Source: Candidatus Binatia bacterium (GTDB taxonomy: Bacteria; Desulfobacterota; Binatia; UBA9968; JAJDTQ01). Taken from it: a stretch of DNA of 64,000 bases. The stretch spans positions 372,001-436,000 of the forward strand of contig OX638375.1 of NCBI GenBank assembly GCA_951813575.1, in the 5' to 3' direction. Of the stretch, positions 54,114 to 63,292 are shown one piece after another (the stretch's first letter is position 1; each line of letters opens with the position of its first letter). A model generated the notes under the pieces. That model was given only the letters and a program-made list of their open reading frames with translations, was not told the DNA's origin and made no database searches. Both the position numbers and the translations under genes were made by a program.

Positions 54114-55055
54114 ATGGCAGACGGACACGTACCTTGCGGCATCGAGATCCCCCAGGTCTTCATCGACGGACCCGTCGACCCCGAGCATATCAAGAAGTTC
54201 GTGACCCGCGCCGAGGAACTGGACTACGACAGCCTCTGGACCCAGGAGCGCATCCTCAGCAACTTCTCCATGCTGGAGCCCGTGACCCTAATGACCTACG
54301 TAGCGGCGGTCACTTCCAGGCTGAAGATCGGCACGTCGGTGCTGTTGACGGTGCTGCGGAACCCCCTGCAGCTCGCCAAGAGCCTGGCCAGCCTGGACCA
54401 GTTGAGCGGCGGACGGATCATCACCGGCATCGGATTGGGCGGCGTCCGCGGACGGATGTGGCCGGAGTCGGAGACGGTCTACGGCTATTCTTCCGAGCAT
54501 CGGGTGACCCGCTTCGTGGAAGGCATCCGGATCATGAAGGCGCTGTGGCAGGAGGAACAGGTCAGCTTCGAAGGGCGTTTCTGGAGCTTCACCGACGTCG
54601 CCATGGAGCCCAAACCGGCACAGCGGCCGTTCCCGCTATGGTTCGGCGGCCACGCCGAGCCCGCGCTCCGCCGCGCGGTGGCCTTGGGCCACGGCTTCAT
54701 GGGGGCCGGCTCCTCCCCTACCGAGCGCTTCGTCAAGGAATACGAACGGATCACGCGATTCCTCGACGAGGCCGGACGGGATCCCGCGACCTTCGCCGTG
54801 TCCAAACGCGTCTACCTCGCCGTGGATGACGACCGCGACCGGGCGGAGCGGCGCCTGCGCGAGTTCTTCGCGGTGCGTTACCGCAATGCCGAACTCGCCT
54901 CGCAGGTATGCATCTGTGGCGGACGTCAGGAAGTCATCGACAAGCTGAACGAGGTGGTGCGGGCGGGCGCCCGCCACCTGCTTCTCAACCCCGCCTTCGA
55001 CGAGATGGAGCACCTGCAGCTTCTGGCGGAGGATGTCGTGCCCCACCTGGGCTAG
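54114..55055 (+). CDS. LLM class flavin-dependent oxidoreductase
   Basis: 313 aa from the ATG at 54114. The luciferase-like TIM barrel has CGIEIPQ at the N-terminus, TSVLLTVLRNPLQLAKSLASLDQLSGGR, the GIGLGG loop and LWFGGHAEPALRRA. Members use FMNH2 or F420H2. It is the third gene of the plus-strand E1 operon. Its stop TAG (55053-55055) lies within the CTAG end of MITE copy 2. Confidence 0.9.
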   Translation: MADGHVPCGIEIPQVFIDGPVDPEHIKKFVTRAEELDYDSLWTQERILSNFSMLEPVTLMTYVAAVTSRLKIGTSVLLTVLRNPLQLAKSLASLDQLSGGRIITGIGLGGVRGRMWPESETVYGYSSEHRVTRFVEGIRIMKALWQEEQVSFEGRFWSFTDVAMEPKPAQRPFPLWFGGHAEPALRRAVALGHGFMGAGSSPTERFVKEYERITRFLDEAGRDPATFAVSKRVYLAVDDDRDRAERRLREFFAVRYRNAELASQVCICGGRQEVIDKLNEVVRAGARHLLLNPAFDEMEHLQLLAEDVVPHLG

Positions 55056-55261
55056 TGTCGTGTCCCACGTAAATGTTGACAAAGATGCGCAGGATTTTTC
55101 GTTGTCGGCAAGGCGCGATGACGAGCAGTGGCGGTTACCACGCGAGGAAGACCCGGGGTCAAGCTTGCCCCGGGCCTGACCCGGGGCCCGGGGTGACCAA
55201 CGCAGCCGACGACGAAAAAGACCAGCAGATTTGTCAACATTTACGTGGGACACGACACTAG
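55052..55261. mobile_element. MITE-like element, copy 2 (210 bp), inverted relative to copy 1
   Basis: Terminal repeats identical over 32 bp, starting CTAGTGTCGTGTCCCACGT. The core is the reverse complement of copy 1 except that a 3-bp stretch is replaced by 48 bp of REP-like palindrome (CCCGGGGTCAAGC...CCCGGGGTGACC), making it 45 bp longer. CTAG ends as in copy 1. It lies between the LLM stop codon and the convergent MFS gene (stop at 55266). No ORF of its own is credible. Confidence 0.85.
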
Positions 55262-55265
55262 TGTC

Positions 55266-56489
55266 CTAATCCCCTCCGCCGTCGGCCGGGAACGGCCTTG
55301 CCAGCACCGTCCATAGCCCGAATACCAGCGGCGGCACGGCCAGGCCCATGAACACGGGTAGGAAGCCGAAGGCGTCGAGGCCCGCGCTCACCACAATGGG
55401 GCCCAGAAAGAGGCCGATGTCGCCTACCGCGCGCTGGAGCGCCAGCGCCTGTCCGCGCCTGGCGGAGGGGAAGATGGACAGGATGCCCACCTGGCCCGCC
55501 AGGTTCACCATGCCGGCGCCGGCGCCGATGGCCGTGTGCACGATGAGGAGCGACCAGAAGCTGCCGGTCCACGGAACCAGCGCAAAACCCACGGCCGAGA
55601 TGAAGTAGCCGCTGGCCATGCAGGCGATGACTCCGGACCGGTCCGTCCAGAGCCCGCCGAAAAAGCGCCCGTTCACGTTGCCGAGCTGGCTGATGCTCCG
55701 CATGATACCGTAGGAGCCGACGGACAGTCTGAGCGCCTCGGTGGCGTAGAACGCCAATGCCACGGAGCGGGCCGGCTGGTAGAAGAGCGAGAAGAAGCTG
55801 GAGGCACAGAAAAGTCTTGCACCGGGTGTGGCGAGGATCTCCCGGATCATCTTCAGCCGTAGCGACGTCCCCGCTCCCTCCGGTTCCTTGCGGGGCGGTG
55901 AAAGGCGCACCACCAACAGGGGCAACCACAGGACGGCGACCGCCGCCGCGGCGAACAGGTAACGGTAGCCGAAATACTCGGAGATCAACCCGCCGAAAAA
56001 GATCCCCACCATGGGACCCGAGCCGAGAAAAAGACTCAGGATGCCCAACGCACGTCCGCGCCGGCCGGACTCGGCCTCCTCGAAGACGATCTGACGCAAC
56101 GCGATCTGAACCCAGGCGACGCCGGCGCCGATGAAGAAAAAGGCCGCGGTAACGGGATAGGCGCTCGGGAACAGCCCGCACACCAGCAGCGCCATGCCGG
56201 TGAAGGTGATGCCCAGGGCCAGCATGGTTTGGGGCAGGATTTTCCGGCCGGCAAGCACCATGGCGGCGGCATCGAACGTGAACCGTCCCACCGCGCGCAC
56301 TCCCAGGGGCAGGCCGCTCACGAAGTACGAGGAGCCGAGGCTCTTCATGTAGAGCGGCGCATAGGTGGTGGCGGCGCTCATGGAGCTGGCCACGCAGGCG
56401 CCGGCCAGGTAGTTGAGCCTTCGGCCCCACCGTTGGGCGCTACCGGGTTCGGGTGATGGCACTGGCTTCCATCCGGACGTTACACGCAC
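55266..56489 (-). CDS. MFS transporter
   Basis: 407 aa with about 12 hydrophobic helices. Weak MFS loop motif ESGRRGRALGILS between helices 4 and 5 region and a second-half copy (SARRGQALALQRA). ITFTGMALLVCGLFPSAYP and YATEALRLSVGSYGIMRSIS show standard spacing. No substrate-specific signature. Possible exporter or uptake for organic acids; convergent with the LLM operon. Confidence 0.87.
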   Translation of the reverse strand: MRVTSGWKPVPSPEPGSAQRWGRRLNYLAGACVASSMSAATTYAPLYMKSLGSSYFVSGLPLGVRAVGRFTFDAAAMVLAGRKILPQTMLALGITFTGMALLVCGLFPSAYPVTAAFFFIGAGVAWVQIALRQIVFEEAESGRRGRALGILSLFLGSGPMVGIFFGGLISEYFGYRYLFAAAAVAVLWLPLLVVRLSPPRKEPEGAGTSLRLKMIREILATPGARLFCASSFFSLFYQPARSVALAFYATEALRLSVGSYGIMRSISQLGNVNGRFFGGLWTDRSGVIACMASGYFISAVGFALVPWTGSFWSLLIVHTAIGAGAGMVNLAGQVGILSIFPSARRGQALALQRAVGDIGLFLGPIVVSAGLDAFGFLPVFMGLAVPPLVFGLWTVLARPFPADGGGD

Positions 56490-56514
56490 AGGTGTGGCCC
56501 GCGGTCGGGCGCAG

Positions 56515-56928
56515 TCACTGAAAGAGCTTCCGGACCGATTCGGGAATGGGCACGGCCCGCATGGAACGGAGCGCGGCCTCGGACGACGCCGCCCAGGCGC
56601 GGGTTTCGTAACCCTCCACGGCCGGCCGGCCCTCGCACTCGATCCGGTGCTTTACCACGAACACCTTCTCGCGCCAGTCGTCCACCCAACTCTCGAGGCG
56701 CATCGCTTCGCCGTGGCGGCAGGGGCGCAGGTACTTCGCGCCGGTCTCGAGCAGCGGAAGGCCGACGATGCCATGTTGCCGGCGCATGTTCCCGTAGGTC
56801 AGGCCGACGGAGGCGAACAGACGCTCCGTAGCGCGATCGAACCAGGTATAGAAGTTGGGATAGAAGACGATTCCCGCAGAGTCGCAGTCCGCGAACTCGA
56901 CCTTGCTTTCGGATACAAAACGTTTCAA
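56515..56928 (-). CDS. Acyl-CoA thioesterase (4-hydroxybenzoyl-CoA thioesterase family)
   Basis: 137 aa single hotdog domain. The active-site aspartate lies in FADCDSAGIVFYPNFYTWFD, the YbgC/4HBT signature (D at about residue 17). Hydrolyses CoA thioesters of aromatic or short acyl acids. It follows the MFS gene's start region by 25 bp on the same strand and is divergent from asmA. Confidence 0.9.
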   Translation of the reverse strand: MKRFVSESKVEFADCDSAGIVFYPNFYTWFDRATERLFASVGLTYGNMRRQHGIVGLPLLETGAKYLRPCRHGEAMRLESWVDDWREKVFVVKHRIECEGRPAVEGYETRAWAASSEAALRSMRAVPIPESVRKLFQ

Positions 56929-57028
56929 GGCAAGACCTCCATCCTGGACGCGCGTCCACCGCCGCCGGCACCTTCAGTTCCCCGACATGATGGTGTAGAT
57001 TCACGTTCCAGAGGTACCGGACGCACCC

Positions 57029-59512
57029 ATGCGCAAACTCGTCATCGCGTTGATGGTCCTTATTATAGTTGTTGCCGCATTGCTAGGATTGGCGCTCTAC
57101 AACCTCGATTCCCTCATCGCTTCCTACAAGGACCGTATCGTCGTCGCCGCCGAGCGACGCACCGGCCGGAAAGTCGCCTATGACCGGATCAACGTCAAGC
57201 TGCGGGGCGGCATCGGCGTCCGGATCCGGGGGCTTTCCATCACCGAGGACCCCGCTTTCGGGTCCGATCATTTCCTCCGGGCCGCCGACGTTCAGGTGAA
57301 TCTCGGGATTCATCCCCTCCGTCGGCAGGTTTCCGTGACGCGGGTCGTGCTGGGGAAGCCGGCAATGAAGGTCATCCGCAATGAACAGGGCGTCTACAAC
57401 TTCACCGGACTGGGCGCGCGTTTGACCGCGGATCGCGTACCGGCGGCGGTCCGGACCACCTATCCCCTTGCGGTCGGCACGGCGGAGGCGCAGCAACCGC
57501 CGCCGGTCTCCGGGTTCGGCGGAGACCTGGCCGTGTCCCGTATTGAGGTCTTCGGAGGGACCCTGGATTACCGTGACGAAAGGGACCGGCGTCAGCTCGC
57601 ACTGCGGGAACTGGATCTCGAGGTGGACGACCTGAGCCTGGATCGTCCATTCAAGGTGACGCTGGCCACGGCGCTGCTGGAGGACCGTCAGAACGTGCGT
57701 TTCGACGGCCGCATGGGCCCCGTGAGACCCGCGCCCCACGGGGTTGCGGTCGATGGGACCGTCGAGATCGATACCCTGTCGTGGGACTCCGTGCGAGAGG
57801 TCTTCCCGGAGATCTTCGCGGGCTGGCACGAGACGCTGGCGCTGGCCGGCACCTTGCGGACCCAGGGACTCGCGCTCAAGGGGACCCCGAAGGACATGGC
57901 GGTCCGCGGCGCGCTGGATTTCACGCACAGCGGCTTGAAATACGGGGACGCTTTCGACAAGCCCCCGGGCACGGCGTTGCGGCTGGAGGTCGACGCTCGT
58001 GCGACACCCGAAAGCATCGCGGTCAAACGCCTTGACGCAACCCTGGACAGCGTGAACGTCAAGGGCGACGGCGACGTCGGCCTCGGCAGTCCGGCAACCG
58101 TCGATTTCAGCCTGGCGCTGGCGGCCGCCGAGCTGCAGGGCTGGGATCGGTGGGCCCCGCCGCTGGCGGACTACAAGCTCTCCGGCCACGCGGAGGCCAA
58201 AGCGGAGGTCACCGGAGAGTTGGGCGGCGGTGTCGTCCCACGCATCCATGGTACGCTGAGGCTCCGGGAGGCCGTCGCCACCGTGCCCGCCCTGGAAGAA
58301 CCCCTGGAAGCGCTATCGGCCGCGGTGGAGTTTTCCAACCATGGCGCGACGCTCCGCCAATTGTCGTTCCGCATCGGCGAGACGCGCCTCGCCGGCAAGG
58401 CGGCGCTGGAGAGCTTCACACCCTTCGCCTTGAACTACCGGCTGGCATCCCCTTCCCTCCGGTTGGCAGACCTGCGACTTCAGCCTCAGGACGGGGTGCT
58501 GGAAGGCGCGCGGGGCTCCGGCCGCCTGGCGTGGGACGCGGGCCTGTCCTTCGAGGGGCGTCTCACTTCCGACAAAGGGAAGCTCCTGGGGCTCGACTTC
58601 ACCGGCCTGACAGCGGGGTTCGACGTGACGGAGGAGCGTCTGGCGGTGAGGTCCTTTCGCCTCAAGACCCTGGGAGGGTCCCTGGACGCCAACGGCGGGA
58701 TGCAGCTCCAGGGCACGTCGCCGCGCTTCGAGGTTGCCGCCCGCATGAAGGATATCGACATCCGGCAATACCTCGCCGGCATGGCCGGGATTCCGGAAGT
58801 GGCGGGCACTCTCAACGCCGACGTCTCCGCCACGGGACGAGGGCGGACCTGGGATGCCATCAAGTCCACGCTTGCGGGCAAGGGAACGGCCGCCGTCGTA
58901 GAGGGCCGACTCCTGGAGGTCAACCTTGCCGAGCAGGCGCTGGAAGGCATGACCGGCATTTCGGGGCTGACATCCCTTTTCGGCCGAGGCCTCAAGGACA
59001 AGTACCCCAAGATCTTCAAGAAGGAGACCACCACTTTCGAGCAGCTCGATGCCGAGGTCAGGGCGGCGGGCGGCCGGGTCGTGGTCGAGCGCGTTACCTT
59101 GAGGGCCGCGGACTACGGGATCGCAGGGAAGGGCTGGATCGAGCTCGACGGAGTCACCGACCTCGAAGGCGTGCTGACCCTGTCCGAGGACCTCAGCGCC
59201 GATCTCCTGCCGGGGTCGCGACTGACGCCCATCACCAACCACAAGGACCAGATCGAAGTGCCCTTCAACGTGAAAGGAACCCTGCCCGACGTCAGCCTGC
59301 GGCCGCGGCTCAGGCTCATCGAGAGCCTCCTGGAGAAGACCGTCGGCAGAGGGGTGAAGGGAGTTCTGGACCTGATCCCCGGCGCCGATGCCCAGCGCGG
59401 CCGGAAAGACCGCGAGAAGCGCGAGGAGAAACCCCAGGAACCGCCGCCCGAGACGGACCCGGTCCAAAAGCTCATCGAACGGGCGCTGAAACTCTTCGGC
59501 GGCGAGCGCTGA
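57029..59512 (+). CDS. AsmA family protein
   Basis: 827 aa. One N-terminal membrane anchor (VIALMVLIIVVAALLGLALY, residues 5-24), then an AsmA/YhdP-type beta-rich periplasmic body (RTGRKVAYDRINVKLRGGIGVRIRGLSI; LDASG-like LGGSLDANGGMQL) and the AsmA_2 C-terminal region near AVVEGRLLEVNLAEQALEG. A Lys/Arg/Glu-rich disordered segment lies at about residues 785-815. AsmA-like proteins bridge membranes and move phospholipid to the outer membrane, so this supports a Gram-negative envelope. Confidence 0.88.
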   Translation: MRKLVIALMVLIIVVAALLGLALYNLDSLIASYKDRIVVAAERRTGRKVAYDRINVKLRGGIGVRIRGLSITEDPAFGSDHFLRAADVQVNLGIHPLRRQVSVTRVVLGKPAMKVIRNEQGVYNFTGLGARLTADRVPAAVRTTYPLAVGTAEAQQPPPVSGFGGDLAVSRIEVFGGTLDYRDERDRRQLALRELDLEVDDLSLDRPFKVTLATALLEDRQNVRFDGRMGPVRPAPHGVAVDGTVEIDTLSWDSVREVFPEIFAGWHETLALAGTLRTQGLALKGTPKDMAVRGALDFTHSGLKYGDAFDKPPGTALRLEVDARATPESIAVKRLDATLDSVNVKGDGDVGLGSPATVDFSLALAAAELQGWDRWAPPLADYKLSGHAEAKAEVTGELGGGVVPRIHGTLRLREAVATVPALEEPLEALSAAVEFSNHGATLRQLSFRIGETRLAGKAALESFTPFALNYRLASPSLRLADLRLQPQDGVLEGARGSGRLAWDAGLSFEGRLTSDKGKLLGLDFTGLTAGFDVTEERLAVRSFRLKTLGGSLDANGGMQLQGTSPRFEVAARMKDIDIRQYLAGMAGIPEVAGTLNADVSATGRGRTWDAIKSTLAGKGTAAVVEGRLLEVNLAEQALEGMTGISGLTSLFGRGLKDKYPKIFKKETTTFEQLDAEVRAAGGRVVVERVTLRAADYGIAGKGWIELDGVTDLEGVLTLSEDLSADLLPGSRLTPITNHKDQIEVPFNVKGTLPDVSLRPRLRLIESLLEKTVGRGVKGVLDLIPGADAQRGRKDREKREEKPQEPPPETDPVQKLIERALKLFGGER

Positions 59513-59583
59513 GCCGGGACGCCCGATCCGGGACCCCCCGGGATCGGCGGTAGCCTCTTCGTTCTGCCGCCCCGAATCAATCC

Positions 59584-61776
59584 ATGCCTGACAACGCAGC
59601 CAAGCAGCCGCCGATGCGGACCGAGGACCTGCAGGGTCTGGTGGAGCGCGTCACCTTCCACAGCGAGGATACCGGCTTCTGCGTCCTGCAGGTCAAGGTG
59701 CGCGGCCGCCGCGAGCTGGCGACGGTGGTGGGGAGCGCGGCGGCAATCAATCCCGGCGAACAGATCGACTGTCTGGGGACCTGGGTGAACAATGCCACCT
59801 ACGGCCTCCAGTTTCGCGCCGACACGCTGAGGACCGTCCCCCCGACCACCCTTGAAGGAGTCGAGAGATACCTCGGCTCCGGTCTCATCAAGGGGATCGG
59901 TCCGCACTTCGCGCACCAACTGGTGGAGGCCTTCGGCGCCGACGTGTTCGACGTGATCGAGCGCACCCCGGAGCGCCTTCGAATGCTGGAAGGAATCGGC
60001 GCCAAACGGCAGGCCCGGGTCACCGAAGCGTGGCGGGAGCAGAAGGCCATCCGGGAGATCATGGTTTTCCTGCACTCGCACGGAATCGGCAGCGCGCGGG
60101 CGGCACGCATCCACCGGGTGTACGGGGATCAGGCCATCCACCGGATCCGGGACAACCCCTACCGCCTGGCCCAGGATATCAACGGCATCGGCTTCGTGAC
60201 CGCGGATGCCATTGCCCGCAAGCTCGGCATCCCGTCCGATTCGCTCATCCGGATACGCGCCGCCCTGCACCACGTCCTTTGGGAGTGCTCGACGGAGGGC
60301 CATTGCGCGGCGGAGAAGCGGGAGCTGGTGCAACGCACGGTCGCGCTGCTCGAGGTCTCCCCCGCGGTCGTCGAAGAGGCCGTTGCCCTCGAGGTGGCGG
60401 CCGAGAACCTGATGAGCGAAGCCATCGAGGGTGAGCCGGCGCTCTTCCTGGCGCCCCTTCACCGGGCCGAGACCGGCGTCGCCGGCCACCTGCGGCGCCT
60501 CTTGGCGGGTCCGCCGCCATGGGGGGTCATCGACACGGATCGGGCCATCCCCTGGGTGGAGACCCTGACCGGCCTCAGCCTCTCCCTGTCGCAACGCGAA
60601 GCGGTCGCCGCCGTGCTGAACGGCAAGATCACGGTGTTGACGGGTGGCCCCGGCGTCGGCAAGACCACCATCGTCAACAGCATCCTGAAGCTCGTGGAAG
60701 GGCGCGGCGGCGAGGTGCTGTTGTGCGCCCCCACCGGACGTGCGGCCAAGCGACTGTCCGAGTCCGCCCAAGCAGAAGCCAGGACCATCCACCGCTTGTT
60801 GGAGTTCGATCCGAGACGCGGGGGGTTCCGAAAGGACGAGGCCGACCCCCTGGCGGTCGACCTGCTGATCGTCGACGAAGTCTCCATGGTGGACGTCCTG
60901 CTGATGAACCAACTCCTGAAGGCGGTCCCCTCCCACGCGGCCGTGCTGCTGGTGGGAGACGTGGACCAGCTCCCGTCGGTGGGGCCGGGGGCGGTGCTGC
61001 AGGACATCATCGAGTCGGGCCGCGTGCCTACCGTGCGCCTCACGGAGATATTCCGGCAGGCGGCCTCCTCCAGCATCGTGGTCAACGCCCACCGGATCAA
61101 CGCCGGCGAGTCCATCGAGACCCGCGACGGCGCCGGGCTCCAGGACTTCTACTTCATTCCCGCCGAATCCCCCGAGGAGATATACGCCAAGCTCCTTCAG
61201 GTCGTGACCGAACGCATTCCCAGGCGATTCGCCATGAGTCCCATCCGGGACATCCAGGTGCTGACGCCCATGAACCGTGGCAGCCTCGGGACCCACTCGC
61301 TGAACGTCGAGCTGCAGAAACATCTCAATGCCGGCGCGGAGCCTCGGGTCAGCCGCTACGGCTGGACCTACGCGCCCCGTGACAAGATCATCCAGACCGT
61401 CAACGACTACGACAAGGACGTCTTCAACGGCGACATCGGACAGGTTTCCCGTGTCGACCTGGACGAGGGGCAGCTCCACGTGACCTTCGACGAGCGGACC
61501 GTCCTCTACGAGTTCGGGGAGCTGGACGAGATCTCCCTGGCCTATGCAACGTCCGTGCACAAAAGCCAGGGTTCGGAATATCCGGCGGTGGTCATCCCCC
61601 TGGCCATGCAGCACTATCTGTTGCTGCAGCGCAACCTGCTCTACACGGCCGTGACCCGGGGCAAGCGGCTGGTGGTCATCATCGGCCAGCCCCGGGCGCT
61701 GGCGATGGCGGTGAACAACGTCAGGTCCACCCGCAGGCTGACCAACCTCGGCGCGCGTCTGGCCGGGGAAGTTTGA
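59584..61776 (+). CDS. recD2: ATP-dependent RecD-like DNA helicase (RecD2)
   Basis: 730 aa. An N-terminal OB-like domain and helix-hairpin-helix regions (LIKGIGPHFAHQLVEAFG; LEGIGAKRQARV; NGIGFVTADAIA) precede the helicase core. Walker A is LTGGPGVGKTT and Walker B LLIVDEVSMVD, with later ATSVHKSQGSEYPAVV and YTAVTRGKR. RecD2 is a 5-prime to 3-prime helicase of bacteria lacking RecBC partners. Next to asmA, 71-bp gap. Confidence 0.94.
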   Translation: MPDNAAKQPPMRTEDLQGLVERVTFHSEDTGFCVLQVKVRGRRELATVVGSAAAINPGEQIDCLGTWVNNATYGLQFRADTLRTVPPTTLEGVERYLGSGLIKGIGPHFAHQLVEAFGADVFDVIERTPERLRMLEGIGAKRQARVTEAWREQKAIREIMVFLHSHGIGSARAARIHRVYGDQAIHRIRDNPYRLAQDINGIGFVTADAIARKLGIPSDSLIRIRAALHHVLWECSTEGHCAAEKRELVQRTVALLEVSPAVVEEAVALEVAAENLMSEAIEGEPALFLAPLHRAETGVAGHLRRLLAGPPPWGVIDTDRAIPWVETLTGLSLSLSQREAVAAVLNGKITVLTGGPGVGKTTIVNSILKLVEGRGGEVLLCAPTGRAAKRLSESAQAEARTIHRLLEFDPRRGGFRKDEADPLAVDLLIVDEVSMVDVLLMNQLLKAVPSHAAVLLVGDVDQLPSVGPGAVLQDIIESGRVPTVRLTEIFRQAASSSIVVNAHRINAGESIETRDGAGLQDFYFIPAESPEEIYAKLLQVVTERIPRRFAMSPIRDIQVLTPMNRGSLGTHSLNVELQKHLNAGAEPRVSRYGWTYAPRDKIIQTVNDYDKDVFNGDIGQVSRVDLDEGQLHVTFDERTVLYEFGELDEISLAYATSVHKSQGSEYPAVVIPLAMQHYLLLQRNLLYTAVTRGKRLVVIIGQPRALAMAVNNVRSTRRLTNLGARLAGEV

Positions 61777-61840
61777 CAGGCCGCGTGTCCATCGAGTAGA
61801 GGGCATTATGCCGGGAGCTTTCCGGTTGGAGTAAACGACC

Positions 61841-63289
61841 ATGAAAACACTCATTCAAGGCGGTTGGGTCGTAGGCCACGACGGCCACGGGCACGAGTTG
61901 CTGCCCGACGGCCTGGTGGTCTACGAGGACGACCGCATCGTCCACGTGGGTTACGGTTTCGACGGGCCGGTGGATCGGACCATCGACGCCCGTGGCCGGC
62001 TCGTGAGTCCGGGCCTGATCAACTGCCACATTCACGCGGGCACCAACGCCCGTCACGTCATGCTGAACGACGCCAGCAAGGCGGACTACCTCGGCATGAA
62101 CTTCCTTTCGTACGGCGCTACGCGGCGCGGCGCCAAGGGTATGGGACCGCCGCCGCGGGCGGACGTCGAGGGGAAGTTCGGGGTGTGGGCCGCCATGCGG
62201 GGCGGCGCCACCACCATCCTGGACGTGGGCACCCGTGGCACCATGATCGAGGGCTTCACCGAGATGATCGGCGAGCTGGGCGCGCGGGCCTATCTGGGAG
62301 CCGGTTACCGGAGCGCCGCCTACGTGCTGGACGACCAGGGACGCATTCAATGGGACTGGGACGAGGAGAACGGCGAGCGCGGTCTGGCCGCGGCGGAAGC
62401 GTACGCGAAAAAGCATGACGGCGCCTTCAACGGCCGCATTCGGGCGATGCTCTATCCCGGCCAACTGGACACCTGCACGCCGGAGCTCCTCCAGGCGACG
62501 AAGCGCACCGCCGGGGACCTGGGCATCGGCATCCAGCTCCACACCGCCATGAACATCGTGGAGTTCCAGTCGACGGTGCGGCAACGCGGGGTGACGCCGA
62601 TCCAGTACCTCCACGACCTGGGATTCCTCGGCGAGGAGGTGATCCTCGGCCACTGCGTGTTCCACGGCGGGCATTCCTGGTGCCACTATCCGTACAGCGA
62701 CGACCTGTCGATGCTGGCCGACAGCGGCGCTTCCGTGGCCCATGCTCCGTACAAGTACGCCAAGATGGGCATCGCCCTGGAATCCTTCGACGGCTACCGC
62801 AGGCGCGGCATCAACGTGGTGCTGGGCACCGACACTTTCCCCCAGGACATGGTGCACGAGATGCGCCTTGCCGGACTCGCCTGCCGGCTGGTGGAAGGGA
62901 GCTTCCGGGCCGGCAAGCCCTATGACGTGTACAATGCCGCCACGCTTGGCGCGGCCAGGGCGCTGCGGCGCGACGACCTGGGACGCATTGCGGCCGGAGC
63001 CAAGGCGGACCTGATCATCGTCGACCTTCGCCGCACCCACTTCGGCGCCGTGCGGGACCCCATCAAGTCCCTGGTGGAGGGGGGCAGCGGCAGCGACGTC
63101 GAGACCATCATCGTCGACGGAGAGACCTTGCTGGAAGGAGGCCGCGCCACGCGCTTCGACGAGGGAGAGCTGCTGGATCGGATTCAGACCGGAGCACAAC
63201 CCCTGTGGGACTCCGTCCCCGAATGGCGCGCGCTGGGCGAGACCATCGACGACGTGGCGCCCATGAGCTACCCGGTCCGGAAGCCGTAG
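61841..63289 (+). CDS. Amidohydrolase (AtzA/MtaD-like)
   Basis: 482 aa. Metal-binding histidines: PGLINCHIHAGTN at about residue 60, IGIQLHTAMN, ILGHCVFHGGHSW and the Asp in LGTDTFPQD. Typical D-aminohydrolase/chlorohydrolase composite domain at both ends (TLIQGGWVVGH, KADLIIVDLRRTHFG). This group removes amino, chloro or related groups from heterocycles (5-methylthioadenosine, guanine, triazines). The alpha/beta hydrolase starts 3 bp after its stop. Confidence 0.88.
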   Translation: MKTLIQGGWVVGHDGHGHELLPDGLVVYEDDRIVHVGYGFDGPVDRTIDARGRLVSPGLINCHIHAGTNARHVMLNDASKADYLGMNFLSYGATRRGAKGMGPPPRADVEGKFGVWAAMRGGATTILDVGTRGTMIEGFTEMIGELGARAYLGAGYRSAAYVLDDQGRIQWDWDEENGERGLAAAEAYAKKHDGAFNGRIRAMLYPGQLDTCTPELLQATKRTAGDLGIGIQLHTAMNIVEFQSTVRQRGVTPIQYLHDLGFLGEEVILGHCVFHGGHSWCHYPYSDDLSMLADSGASVAHAPYKYAKMGIALESFDGYRRRGINVVLGTDTFPQDMVHEMRLAGLACRLVEGSFRAGKPYDVYNAATLGAARALRRDDLGRIAAGAKADLIIVDLRRTHFGAVRDPIKSLVEGGSGSDVETIIVDGETLLEGGRATRFDEGELLDRIQTGAQPLWDSVPEWRALGETIDDVAPMSYPVRKP

Positions 63290-63292
63290 GAC

